DNA of 64,000 nucleotides, from NCBI RefSeq assembly GCF_040717455.1, contig NZ_JBFEFH010000011.1, forward strand, positions 1-64,000, written 5' to 3'. Source of the stretch: Tautonia sp040717455. GTDB taxonomy: Bacteria; Planctomycetota; Planctomycetia; Isosphaerales; Isosphaeraceae. Below are positions 44,146 through 53,128 of the stretch, one piece after another. A program made the translations under genes and the position numbers. Under the pieces are notes generated by a model. That model was not told the origin of the DNA. It ran no database searches and saw only the letters and a list, made by a program, of their open reading frames with translations. The number at the start of each line of letters is the position of its first letter. Position 1 is the stretch's first letter.

Positions 44146-45201
44146 ATGCGGATCGTTGTCTTCTGCCCGAACCTCGTCGGCGACACCGTCATGGCCACGC
44201 CGACCCTGCGCGCCCTCCGCCAGGGGTTCCCGTCCGCGCGCATCTCCGGCCTCATCAAGCCGAACGTCGCCCCGACCCTCGCCGGCGCCCCCTGGCTCGA
44301 CGACCTCATCCTCTTCCACCCCAAATCGAAACACCCCACCCAGCGCATGCCCGGCGTCATCGCCCGGTTGCGACACGAGCGGTTCGACCTGGCCGTCCTG
44401 CTGCCCAACTCCATCCGATCGGCCCTCATGGCCTGGCTCGGCGGCGTCGAGCGTCGCGTCGGCTACGCCCGGGGCGGCCGCGGCCTCCTCCTGACCGACC
44501 ACCTCCACGCCCCCCGCGACCCCCGAGGCCGCTTCTCCCCCGTGCCGATCGTCGAGTATTACCTCGCCCTCGCCCGGCACCTGCACTGCCCGGTCGATTC
44601 CCTCTCCTGCGAGCTGTTCACGACCGACGCCGACGAGCAGTCCGCCGACCTCGCCTGGAAGCGGCTCGGCCTGCTGGGCGATCGCCCGGTCGTCTGCCTG
44701 AACACCGGAGGCGCCTTCGGACCCGCCAAGAACTGGCCCGAAGGCCACTTCGCCGCCCTCGCCCGCCGCCTGGTGGGCGAGCTGGGCGTGAAGGTCCTCG
44801 TCGTCTGCGGCCCCGCCGAGCGGGAATCGGCCCGGGCGATCGTCGCCGAGTCCTCCCATCCCGACGTGGTCAGCCTGGCCGACGAACCGGTGAGCATCGG
44901 CCTGACCAAGGCCAGCGTCCGCCGATCGGCCCTGCTCGTCACCACCGACTCCGGCCCCCGCCACTTCGCCGCCGGCTTCGGCGTGCCGGTCGTGAGCCTC
45001 TTCGGCCCGACGCACATCGCCTGGACCCGCACCTATCACCCCCTGGCCGTCCACCTGCAACAGCCCGTCCCCTGCGGGCCGTGCCAGAAGCCGGTTTGCC
45101 CGCTCGGCCACCACCGCTGCATGACCGAGCTGCACCCCGACGCCGTCTTCGAGGCCAGCCGACGCCTCCTCTCCCGGCCGTCGACCTTCCGCGCGGCCTG
45201 A
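44146..45201 (+). CDS. waaF: Glycosyltransferase family 9 (heptosyltransferase-like)
   Basis: The 351-residue protein would transfer a heptose or related sugar to the lipopolysaccharide core on the cytosolic side of the inner membrane. Family 9 hallmarks are MRIVVFCPNLVGDTVMATPT at the N terminus and TTDSGPRHFAAGFGVPVVS with SLFGPT near the C terminus. A cysteine-rich end, CGPCQKPVCPLG-HHRCM, is common in this subfamily. A WaaF-type role is inferred from family and from adjacency to lpxK; the sugar is not known. Coverage is complete. Confidence 0.88.
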   Translation: MRIVVFCPNLVGDTVMATPTLRALRQGFPSARISGLIKPNVAPTLAGAPWLDDLILFHPKSKHPTQRMPGVIARLRHERFDLAVLLPNSIRSALMAWLGGVERRVGYARGGRGLLLTDHLHAPRDPRGRFSPVPIVEYYLALARHLHCPVDSLSCELFTTDADEQSADLAWKRLGLLGDRPVVCLNTGGAFGPAKNWPEGHFAALARRLVGELGVKVLVVCGPAERESARAIVAESSHPDVVSLADEPVSIGLTKASVRRSALLVTTDSGPRHFAAGFGVPVVSLFGPTHIAWTRTYHPLAVHLQQPVPCGPCQKPVCPLGHHRCMTELHPDAVFEASRRLLSRPSTFRAA

Positions 45202-45232
45202 CGTTTCGTCCGATCGATCCGGAGCATTCCCC

Positions 45233-46222
45233 ATGTCCACCTGGCTCGTCACCGGAGGCTCCGGATTCCTCGGCCGCCATGTCTTGAACCGAATCACCGA
45301 TTCAGATCTCCGAATCTCCCGCGTTCTCGCCCTCGGCCGACGCCTCCCCGATGCCTGGCCCGCCGAGTCGTTCCTCCGCGCCGACCTGAACGACCCCGCC
45401 TCCCTCTCCCGGGCCCTCGCCGCCGCCCGGCCCTCGGTCGTCCTCCACCTGGCCGGCCAGACTCCCCCCGCCGACGACGCCACCCTGCACCGCGTCAATG
45501 CAGGGGGCACGCTCGCCTTGCTGCGGGCCTTGCTCGCGATCGGCCGCCCCTGCCGCGTCGTCACCGCCGGCTCGGCCGCCGAGCTAGGCCCCGTCCCCGA
45601 ATCCGCGCTCCCCGCCGACGAGTCCACCCCCTGCCGGCCCGACTCCCCCTACGGCCTGAGCAAGTGGTCCGCCTCCCGTGTCACCGTCGCCAGCCCCGGG
45701 CCGATCCAGGGGATCGCCGCCCGCATCTTCAACCCGATCGGCCCCGGCATGCCGTCCGCCCAGGCGTTCGGCCGCTTCGCCGCCACCCTGGCCGCACCCG
45801 GACCCGACCCGCTGCATCTCCAAACTGCCAACCTCGACGCCCGCCGCGACCTGATCGACGCCCGGGACGTGGCCGACGCCCTCATCGCCCTGGCCCTGCG
45901 TGGCCGTCCGGGGCAGGTCTATCACGTCGGCACCGGCGTCTCGCACCGCATCGGCGACGGCCTCGACCGCCTCATCGCCCTCAGCGGTCGCCGCGTGATC
46001 GTCACCCCCGACCCGACCCCCTGCCCCGGCCCGATCGACTCCCGAGCCTCGATCGCCGCCATCACCCGAGACACCGGCTGGACCCCTCGGATCTCCTTCG
46101 ACCAGAGCCTGTCCGACCTCTGGCACTCCCTCCGCCCCCGATCCGTCCGGCCCGACGCCCCCCACCCCGACCCCTCCCCGTCCAACCGCTGCCGCCCCTC
46201 CCCCGCCCGATCGACCGACTGA
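45233..46222 (+). CDS. NAD-dependent sugar epimerase/dehydratase
   Basis: The 329-residue SDR-family protein opens with the NAD-binding TGGSGFLGRH motif (7-16). The catalytic pair Tyr140 and Lys144 is in SPYGLSKWSA. Family and context suggest it makes a nucleotide sugar for the surface glycan. Substrate is not determined. It lies 31 bases after the GT9 gene. The C terminus is Pro/Arg-rich and short. The start ATG has CGGAG upstream. Confidence 0.83.
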   Translation: MSTWLVTGGSGFLGRHVLNRITDSDLRISRVLALGRRLPDAWPAESFLRADLNDPASLSRALAAARPSVVLHLAGQTPPADDATLHRVNAGGTLALLRALLAIGRPCRVVTAGSAAELGPVPESALPADESTPCRPDSPYGLSKWSASRVTVASPGPIQGIAARIFNPIGPGMPSAQAFGRFAATLAAPGPDPLHLQTANLDARRDLIDARDVADALIALALRGRPGQVYHVGTGVSHRIGDGLDRLIALSGRRVIVTPDPTPCPGPIDSRASIAAITRDTGWTPRISFDQSLSDLWHSLRPRSVRPDAPHPDPSPSNRCRPSPARSTD

Positions 46223-46331
46223 CCTTGACCGTTCTCCCAAACCCCCCGACAATCCCGCCCGGGCGGTCCAGGGAGCGGACCGCGCATCCGACCCGACCCG
46301 ACTCGGCACCCGTCCAAAGGAGGGCGACGCG

Positions 46332-48248
46332 GTGATCCCCCGCCCCCAATCTCGAACGCTGATCGCCATCCTCGCGCTCACCGCCTGCCTGCACGTCGTG
46401 GGGATGATCCGCACCCCGCTCCCCTCGCAAGACGGCCTCAAATTCATCCGGATCGCCCGCGAGTTCGGCCAGCAGCCCTGGGCCGACGTGGTCCGCAACG
46501 CCGACCAGCACCCGCTCTATCCCGCCCTCATCGCCGCCCTGCACCCGGTCCTCGCCCCCCGGATCGCCGACGGCCCCGACTCCTGGCGGGTCGCCGCGCA
46601 AGGGGGCTCGATGCTGGCCATGCTCGCCGCCATCCCCCTGTTCTTCGCCCTCGCCCGCCGCTGCGTCGGCCGCCGATCCGCCCTGCTGGCGACCTTCTTC
46701 CTCCCGATCCTCCCCCTCTTCGCCGAACTCGGGCACGAGACCCTCAGCGACGCCACCGCGCTGCTCTTCGCCGTCGCCGCCCTCGCCTTCGGGACGCTCG
46801 CCCTGACCACCGGCCGGGCCCGGGCCGCCCTCGGCTGCGGCCTCTGCGCCGGCCTCGGCTACCTCGCCCGCCCCGAGGTCGCCGCCGTCCCCCTCGCCCT
46901 TCTCGCCGCCGGGGCCGTGTCCTGGATCGCGACACTCCGAAGGCACTCGCGCACCGCCTCCGATCGTCGGATTCCGATTCCGCATCTGAACCAAAAACGT
47001 AACACCTCCCTCGCCGTCGAACTCACCGCCGTAGGTCGCCTCACAGCAGCCGCCCCCTCCCAACCCTCGCCCCCTGTGGGGGAGAGGGTGGCCGAAGGCC
47101 GGGTGAGGGGGCCATCGGCCGGCTCGCCACGCCTTACGATCCGAACCCAGACCCCTCACCCCGGCCCTCTCCCCGCTCGCGGGGAGAGGGGGCCAATTCA
47201 TCCCTCGCCCCCTCCGGGGGAGAAGGGGGCCGCAGGCCGGGTGAGGGGGTCCGCTGCCGACGCCCTCGTCGATCGCCTCCCAAAGATCCCTTCGCCGCTG
47301 CGCTGCCTCGCCGGCCTCCTGATTCCCTTCCTCCTGCTGATCGCCTCCTACGCCGCCATCAAGGGGACGATCTCCGAAAAGCTCTCGTTCCGCGTCGCGA
47401 CCGGCCTGGGAGACGGCACCGGCGTCTCGCGCGACGTGCCGCTCTGGGTCCCCCCGGGCCTCGACGACCCGCGCTGGGACTTCGCCCCGAAGGAAGAATC
47501 AAACGCCCCCGGCCCGCTCGGGCTGGTCCCCGCCTCGGTCCTCGTCCTCCGACGCACCACCGAGGCCGCCGCCTGGGTGCTCATTCCCCTGGCCTGCTGG
47601 GGGGCCTGGCACCATCGCGGATCTCGCCGATCGCTCCCGGCCCGCCGCACGCTCGGCCTGCTCGCCCTCGGCTTCGTGGCCATCCTCGTCAGGCACGCGA
47701 TGACCACCGGCTACCTCTCCGACCGCCACTGCGCCCTGCTCGTCATTGCCCTCCTGCCCTGGTCGGCCTTCGGGCTGCTCGACCTGTCACGCCGATGGGC
47801 CGGTCGCCGCGCACTCGCCCCCGCACGTCGGCAACGGATTGCAAGACTGGCCCTCGCCTCGCTCCTCGTCGGCGTCGTGGCCCTCCAACTCAAGCCCGGC
47901 CACGCCAGCCGATGGGGCTACCAGCAGGCCGGCCGGTGGCTGGCCGAGCGGGCCGGGCCGGGCGATGCCGTGCTCGACACCCGGGGCTGGGCCGCCTTCG
48001 TCTCCGACCTGCGCTCGTACGGCCCCTGGCACATCCGCCAGGCGTTGACCGACGAAAAACTCGCCTATATCGTCATCTCCGACGACGAACTCACCGCCGA
48101 GAGCCGCCGCGCCGAGACCCTCGCCGCCCTGCTCGACTACGCCGCCGTCCCCGTCGCCGCCTTCCCCGAACGACAGGGGGGCGACGCCGTCGGCGTCCGC
48201 GTCTACCGCTACGCCCGGCCCGAGTCGTGGGAGGGAATCGTCCGATGA
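46332..48248 (+). CDS. GT39/PMT-type membrane glycosyltransferase with in-frame repeat insertion
   Basis: The 638-residue multi-spanning protein resembles lipid-linked-sugar transferases (ArnT/PMT class). The N-terminal loop has the SQDGLKFIRIAREFG segment, with the acidic residue of the family's first periplasmic loop, and HPLYPALIAALHP. Many hydrophobic helices follow. About residues 198-314 are unlike the rest: they contain repeat-coded strings such as SPPVGERVAEGRVRG, PHPGPLPARGERG and SPPPGEKGAAGRVRG. These match intergenic palindromes elsewhere in the window. The start is a GTG with GGAGGG upstream. The stop overlaps the next start by four bases (ATGA). Confidence 0.78.
   Translation: MIPRPQSRTLIAILALTACLHVVGMIRTPLPSQDGLKFIRIAREFGQQPWADVVRNADQHPLYPALIAALHPVLAPRIADGPDSWRVAAQGGSMLAMLAAIPLFFALARRCVGRRSALLATFFLPILPLFAELGHETLSDATALLFAVAALAFGTLALTTGRARAALGCGLCAGLGYLARPEVAAVPLALLAAGAVSWIATLRRHSRTASDRRIPIPHLNQKRNTSLAVELTAVGRLTAAAPSQPSPPVGERVAEGRVRGPSAGSPRLTIRTQTPHPGPLPARGERGPIHPSPPPGEKGAAGRVRGSAADALVDRLPKIPSPLRCLAGLLIPFLLLIASYAAIKGTISEKLSFRVATGLGDGTGVSRDVPLWVPPGLDDPRWDFAPKEESNAPGPLGLVPASVLVLRRTTEAAAWVLIPLACWGAWHHRGSRRSLPARRTLGLLALGFVAILVRHAMTTGYLSDRHCALLVIALLPWSAFGLLDLSRRWAGRRALAPARRQRIARLALASLLVGVVALQLKPGHASRWGYQQAGRWLAERAGPGDAVLDTRGWAAFVSDLRSYGPWHIRQALTDEKLAYIVISDDELTAESRRAETLAALLDYAAVPVAAFPERQGGDAVGVRVYRYARPESWEGIVR
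47056..47250. repeat. Three palindromic repeat units inside the GT39 gene
   Basis: Units lie at 47056-47112, 47151-47192 and 47203-47250. Each has a CCCCTCxCCCCxxxCGGGG core, for example GCCCCCTGTGGGGGAGAGGG, and TGAGGGGGxC ends. They are in frame and encode Pro/Gly/Arg-rich peptide. The same family occurs after bamA and before the DUF1501 gene. Confidence 0.75.
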
Positions 48249-49120
48249 GCCAACGCCCCGCTTCCCCCTCCCCCTCCGGCTCCTTGCTGAAGCGCCTCAC
48301 CCGGGGGACCCGCTGGGCCTGGCGCTCCCCGCACCACGGCGACCGTCTGCCGCCCGACCTCGACGCCATCGTCATGCAGATCCGGTCCGACGACCGCCTG
48401 CACGCCAAGCAAGGCCGCTCGACCTGCCGCGTCCGGTTCGACTCCCCGGGCGGCCCCTTGATCGTCTACCTCAAGCGCCATTACCAGCTCCCCTGGCCGA
48501 CCCGGCTCGCCGCCCTGCTCCACCCGGACGGCCGCCACTCCCCCGCCGGGGCCGAGTGGCGTCACCTCCACAAAGGGCGAGAACTGGGCCTCCTCGTCCC
48601 CGAACCCGTCGCCGCGGGCGAGACCATCGGCCCCTGGGGACGGGTGCAAAGCTACCTGATGGTCGAGGAGCTGACCGGCTTCCTCCCGCTCCACGAGGCC
48701 GTCCCGGTCATGGCCGCCCGCCTCGACCCGCTTGCCTTCGCCTCCTGGAAGCGCCGACTCATCGCCGCCATGGCCGAGCTGACCGCCCGTCTCCACCGGG
48801 CGCGGACGTTCCACAAAGATCTCTATCTCTGCCATTATTACATCGACCTCGAACGGGCCGATTCCCCCCTCTACCTGATCGACCTGCATCGCCTCGCCTC
48901 GCACCGCCTCTCCGGCCCGTGGTGGCGGTGGAAGGACCTGGCGCAACTGCTCTATTCCACGTTCGACGTCGAGGGGATCGACGACCGCGACCGCCTCCGC
49001 TTCTGGCTCCGCTATCGCCGGCGGATGGACCTGCGCCGGCCCGCCCTCGATGCCCGCCTCATCCGGGCCCGGGCCGCCCGATACCACGCGCACAATCTCA
49101 AGAAAGCCCGCGTCGGCTGA
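48245..49120 (+). CDS. waaP: Lipopolysaccharide kinase (Kdo/WaaP) family protein
   Basis: The 291-residue protein has a protein-kinase-like fold used to phosphorylate lipopolysaccharide core sugars. The catalytic region THxD-like FHKDLYLCHYYID, then YLIDLHRLA, is the family signature. An N-terminal nucleotide region with LIVYLKRHYQLPW is present. Which sugar is phosphorylated is inferred, not seen. The start overlaps the GT39 stop by four bases and GGAGGG precedes it, so the two are translationally coupled. It is followed 34 bases later by a GT4 gene. Confidence 0.85.
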   Translation: MSQRPASPSPSGSLLKRLTRGTRWAWRSPHHGDRLPPDLDAIVMQIRSDDRLHAKQGRSTCRVRFDSPGGPLIVYLKRHYQLPWPTRLAALLHPDGRHSPAGAEWRHLHKGRELGLLVPEPVAAGETIGPWGRVQSYLMVEELTGFLPLHEAVPVMAARLDPLAFASWKRRLIAAMAELTARLHRARTFHKDLYLCHYYIDLERADSPLYLIDLHRLASHRLSGPWWRWKDLAQLLYSTFDVEGIDDRDRLRFWLRYRRRMDLRRPALDARLIRARAARYHAHNLKKARVG

Positions 49121-49154
49121 CCAATCCGGGCCGCGACCGCCTCGGGAGACCCCC

Positions 49155-50396
49155 ATGCATCTCGCCATCACCTACCAGCGCGTCGATCCGTCCAAGGGGG
49201 GCGCCGAGACCTACGTCGCCGACCTCTGCCGACGCCTCGTCGAGCGCGGCCACCGGGTCGACCTCTATACCGCCTCCTGCGCCGAGGGGGCCGTGCCGCC
49301 CGAGGTCCGCATCGTCCCCGTCCCCGCGACCGGCCCGACCCGATGGGCCCGCATGCTCCGCTTCGGCAAAAACTCCGAGGCCGCGCTCCAACGGGCGACC
49401 TTCGATTGCTCCGTCGGATTCATCAACACCTGGCATCACGACGTGATCATCCCCCAGGGGGGCATCCACCCCGCCAGCCTCGACCACAACTCCCGACGCT
49501 TCCCCGAAGGGTGGCGACGCTCCCTCTACCGCCTCAGCAAGCGGGCGAACCCGAAGGACTGGCTCTACCGCTCCATCGAGCGCCGCCAGTACGACCCCCG
49601 GCGCGGCGCCCGCGTCGTCGCCGTCAGCAGGTTCGTCCAGGGGCACCTGGAACGGCAGTACCGCGTCCCCGCCGATCGCATCCGGGTCATCCCCAACGCC
49701 ATCGACGCCGCCCGCCTCCGGGTCGACGACCCCGCGTCGGCCCGCCGCGCCTTCCGGTCGCGGCTCGGGCTGCCCGACGATGCCCTCGTCGCCCTCTTCG
49801 TGGCGCACAACTTCCGCCTCAAGGGGCTCGACCCCCTGCTCTCCGCCCTCCGGCTCCGCCGCGATCGCCACCCCTCCGCCCGGCCCGTCCACCTGGCCGT
49901 CTGCGGCGGCGGGAAGCTCGCCCCGTACCGCCGCAAGGTCGAGGCGCTCGGCCTGGGCGACGCCGTCCACCTCATCGGCTTCGCGAGCGACATCCGCGAG
50001 CCGTTCCACGGCGCCGATGCCTTCGTCCTGCCCAGCTATTACGACCCCTGCTCGCTCGTCGTCTTCGAGGCCCTCGCCTGCGGCCTGCCGGTCATCACCA
50101 CCGCCACCAACGGCGCGGGCGAGGTCATCACCCCTGGCGTCGAGGGGTTCGTCGTCCCCCGGGCCGACGACCTGACCGCCCTGGCCGATGCCCTCGACGC
50201 CCTCTGCGACGACACCCACCGCCGGGCCATGTCCCGGGCGGCGGTCGAGCTGGGCCGGGCGCAATCGTTCGACGTCCATCTCGATCGCCTGATCGCCCTG
50301 TTCGAGGAGGTGGCCGCCGAACGCGCCGCCTCGCGGCGATCGCCGGGCACGTTGACGACGGCCCGACCCCAACCCCGATCCACCGCCGCCGCCTGA
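49155..50396 (+). CDS. GT4-family glycosyltransferase (WaaG-like)
   Basis: The 413-residue protein has the GT-B fold. The N-terminal region reads YQRVDPSKGGAETYVADLCR, with the glycine-rich acceptor-side loop. The C-terminal donor region has the E-x7-E motif in EALACGLPVITTATNGAGEV, and the CGGGKLAPY segment. Context suggests transfer of a hexose to the lipopolysaccharide core, as WaaG does; the donor sugar is unknown. The start has GGGAG about 8 bases upstream. The last 25 residues are a low-complexity Ala/Arg/Pro tail. Confidence 0.85.
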   Translation: MHLAITYQRVDPSKGGAETYVADLCRRLVERGHRVDLYTASCAEGAVPPEVRIVPVPATGPTRWARMLRFGKNSEAALQRATFDCSVGFINTWHHDVIIPQGGIHPASLDHNSRRFPEGWRRSLYRLSKRANPKDWLYRSIERRQYDPRRGARVVAVSRFVQGHLERQYRVPADRIRVIPNAIDAARLRVDDPASARRAFRSRLGLPDDALVALFVAHNFRLKGLDPLLSALRLRRDRHPSARPVHLAVCGGGKLAPYRRKVEALGLGDAVHLIGFASDIREPFHGADAFVLPSYYDPCSLVVFEALACGLPVITTATNGAGEVITPGVEGFVVPRADDLTALADALDALCDDTHRRAMSRAAVELGRAQSFDVHLDRLIALFEEVAAERAASRRSPGTLTTARPQPRSTAAA

Positions 50397-50439
50397 TTCT
50401 CCCAGGCCCGGCCGTTCTCTCGACGGAGGATTCGCAAGG

Positions 50440-51186
50440 ATGCAGGCAATTGTCCTGGCAGGTGGCAAGGGGACCCGGCTCCGGCCCTTCACGCACGTCT
50501 TCCCGAAGCCGCTCATGCCCCTCGGCGAGGCCGAGCCGATGCCGATTCTGGAGGTCGTGCTCCGCCAGCTCTCGCGGCATGGCTTCCATGATGTGACCAT
50601 CATCACCGGATATCTCACCGAGTTGATCGAGGCCTTCTGCGGCAACGGCCGCCGCTTCGGCACCTCGATCGACTACCAGCGCGAGGTCACCCCGCTGGGC
50701 ACGGCGGGCGGCCTGGTCATGGTCGACCGGCCCAAGGAACCTGTCCTCGTCCTCAACGGCGACATCCTCACCACGCTCGACTTCTCCGCCATGGCCGCCT
50801 TCCACCGCTCGCAGGGGGCCAAGGCCACCATCGCCTCCTTCCCCCGGACGGTCCGGATCGACTTCGGCGTGCTCGAATTCGCCAACGACCCGCACGTCCT
50901 GGCCGGCTACCGCGAGAAGCCCGAATTCTCGTTCCAGGTGAGCATGGGTCTTTATATGCTCGACCCCGTCGCCTGGGATTTCCTCGCCCCCGGACGCGAG
51001 CTGACCATGCCCGACCTGCTCGAACAGATGCGCGCCGCCGGCCACCCCGTCCACTGCTTCCGCCAGGACTGCACCTGGCTCGACATCGGCCGCCACGACG
51101 ACTACGCCGCCGCCAACGAGATGTTCGAGGCCCGCCGCCCCGAGTTCCTCGGCCTCCCCGACCGACCCCGGCTCAAGATCGGATGA
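50440..51186 (+). CDS. Nucleotidyltransferase (sugar-1-phosphate)
   Basis: The 248-residue protein begins MQAIVLAGGKGTRLRPFT, with PKPLMPLGE, the nucleotide-binding start of the RmlA/ManC/GlmU-type family. LNGDILTTLDF gives a catalytic GD acidic motif. It would activate a sugar-1-phosphate for the glycosyltransferases upstream. No C-terminal acetyltransferase hexapeptide or cupin domain is present. The stop overlaps the PlsY start by four bases (ATGA), so the two genes are coupled. Confidence 0.88.
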   Translation: MQAIVLAGGKGTRLRPFTHVFPKPLMPLGEAEPMPILEVVLRQLSRHGFHDVTIITGYLTELIEAFCGNGRRFGTSIDYQREVTPLGTAGGLVMVDRPKEPVLVLNGDILTTLDFSAMAAFHRSQGAKATIASFPRTVRIDFGVLEFANDPHVLAGYREKPEFSFQVSMGLYMLDPVAWDFLAPGRELTMPDLLEQMRAAGHPVHCFRQDCTWLDIGRHDDYAAANEMFEARRPEFLGLPDRPRLKIG

Positions 51187-52997
51187 CCCCGACGATGACC
51201 CTCGCCCTCTCCGCCCTGGCCGTCGCGCTGGCGTATCTCATCGGCTCGATCCCCTTCGGCTACCTCGTCGCCAAAGGGGTGAAGGGGATCGACATCCGCA
51301 CGGTCGGTTCCGGGAACGTCGGCGCCACCAACGTCGGCCGCATCCTCGGATTCCGCTATTTCGTCCTGGTCATGCTCCTCGACCTGCTCAAGGGGCTCGG
51401 GCCGACCCTCGGCTTCTCCGCCCTGGTCGAGGCATTGACCGGCCGGGCGGTCCCCGTGCTGGCCGTCCCGGTCGCCCTGGCCGCGATCCTCGGGCACAAC
51501 TTCTCCGCCTTCCTCCGCCTCCGGGGCGGCAAGGGGGTGGCCACCAGCCTCGGCGCGGTCATCGCGCTTGACCCGATCGCCGCCCTGGCCGCGGCCATCG
51601 CCTTCGTCGTCGTCCTGGTCATCACCCGATACGTGTCGATGTCCTCGATCCTCGGCGGCACGATCTTCGTGGTCGTCCACTTCTCCCGGTACTCGACCCC
51701 GCCGGCCGCCCAGGATTATCCCCTCGTGATCCTGATCGTGGTGCTCTATCTCATGCTGATCTACCGCCACCGATCGAATCTCGCCCGCATCCGCGCCGGC
51801 ACCGAGTCGAAGGTCAGCTTCGGCAAGGGCAAAGACAAAGCGAAAGACAACGATACGGACCCGACTCGCCGCGACGGCCGCGCCTGGCCGGTCGTCCTGC
51901 TCGCGGTCGTCCTGCTCGGCGGGGCGACGCTGGGCGCCTCCACCCTGCTCGACGCCGACGGCCGCGCCCCGACCCTCCGCCTCGCTTCGGCCGAGCTGGC
52001 CGAGGTCGCCCGCTTCCGCACCGGCCATCAACGCGCCGGTGCGCTCACGTTTGCCGATGAGGGCCGCCTGCTCGTCGTCGCCTGCCCGCGCTACAACCGC
52101 CTCGTCCTCTTCCAGATCGACGAGGATGAAAATGTGTCCATGACGCACGACCTCCTCCTCCACGGCCGGCCCGTCGCCGTCCACGAGCAGGGGGACCGCC
52201 TGTTCGTCCTGCAACGCCCGACGGCCGACGACCGCCACCTCGAAGCCGGCTACTGGGAAGCCTTCTCGCACGACGGCGAGCCCCTCGGCTCGAAGTTCCG
52301 GGTCGGCTGGGACCCGGACGACTTCGCCTTCAGCCCCGACGGCGACTTCGCCTACGTCATCACCTCCGGCCGCTCCGAAGGCGGCGACGACAGCAAGCCC
52401 GCCCCGGCCCTGTCCGTCGTCGCGGTCGGCGACTCCACCGAGGAACACCAGATCGTCGCCCAGCTCGATTTCCTCGAACCCGATGACGACCCCGAGCGGA
52501 TCATCCTCTCCGACTCCGGCCGGTTCGCCGCCGTCGTCCTGGCCCGGTCGCAGACGATCGCCTGCATCGACCTGTCCGACCCGGCCGCCCCCGCCCTCAC
52601 CGGCCGCGTCCCCCTGGCCGCCCGAGAGGTCCCCTACCTCTCCCCCACCCCCATCGAGGATGATGAAATCCTCATGCCCGTCGATTCGACGCGCGAGACG
52701 CTCCTGATCCCCGAGCCCCCCGGCACCGAGGGCCCCCTGCTCGTCACCACCCTGCCCTACGGCTCGGCCCTCGAACTGGTCCACGGCCGTAACCGTCGCG
52801 CCGTCGGCCGGCTCGAACTCCGGGGCCCGCTCAACTTCGGCACGATCATCCCCATCGGCCTCGCCTACAGCGCCGACCGGGGCTTGCTCGCCATCTCCGA
52901 CCGCTCCGGCGGCGTCCGGCTCGTCGCCTTCCGCGACCTCGGGGCCGATGCCCTCGCCTCGGCCGCCCCGCCCGATCCCGACCACTCGGCGCGCTGA
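51183..52997 (+). CDS. plsY: PlsY acyltransferase fused to a C-terminal propeller-like domain
   Basis: The 604-residue protein starts with a complete PlsY, the acyl-phosphate:glycerol-3-phosphate acyltransferase of phosphatidic acid synthesis. Motif 1 is GSGNVGATNVGR at 42-53, motif 2 is GHNFSAFLRLRGGKGVATSL at 104-123 and the motif 3-like RYVSMSSI is at 149-156. Instead of ending near residue 205 it continues through a charged linker (about 205-233), a hydrophobic segment (235-256) and about 345 residues of repeated strands with PDGDFAYVITSGR, DSGRFAAVVLARS and YSADRGLLAISDRSGG, like a beta-propeller. I place the added domain outside the cytoplasm. No signal or frame break is visible. Confidence 0.85.
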   Translation: MTPTMTLALSALAVALAYLIGSIPFGYLVAKGVKGIDIRTVGSGNVGATNVGRILGFRYFVLVMLLDLLKGLGPTLGFSALVEALTGRAVPVLAVPVALAAILGHNFSAFLRLRGGKGVATSLGAVIALDPIAALAAAIAFVVVLVITRYVSMSSILGGTIFVVVHFSRYSTPPAAQDYPLVILIVVLYLMLIYRHRSNLARIRAGTESKVSFGKGKDKAKDNDTDPTRRDGRAWPVVLLAVVLLGGATLGASTLLDADGRAPTLRLASAELAEVARFRTGHQRAGALTFADEGRLLVVACPRYNRLVLFQIDEDENVSMTHDLLLHGRPVAVHEQGDRLFVLQRPTADDRHLEAGYWEAFSHDGEPLGSKFRVGWDPDDFAFSPDGDFAYVITSGRSEGGDDSKPAPALSVVAVGDSTEEHQIVAQLDFLEPDDDPERIILSDSGRFAAVVLARSQTIACIDLSDPAAPALTGRVPLAAREVPYLSPTPIEDDEILMPVDSTRETLLIPEPPGTEGPLLVTTLPYGSALELVHGRNRRAVGRLELRGPLNFGTIIPIGLAYSADRGLLAISDRSGGVRLVAFRDLGADALASAAPPDPDHSAR

Positions 52998-53128
52998 TCG
53001 CCGGGCCCCGCGGTACCCTTCGCCGGCCCGTCCGACTACACTGGGAGGCGACGACGAGGATCGCGACCGACCTGCGGGGCCTCCCTTCCATCTTCCTCCG
53101 CTCGCCCCGCGCCCCGAGAGGATCACCC

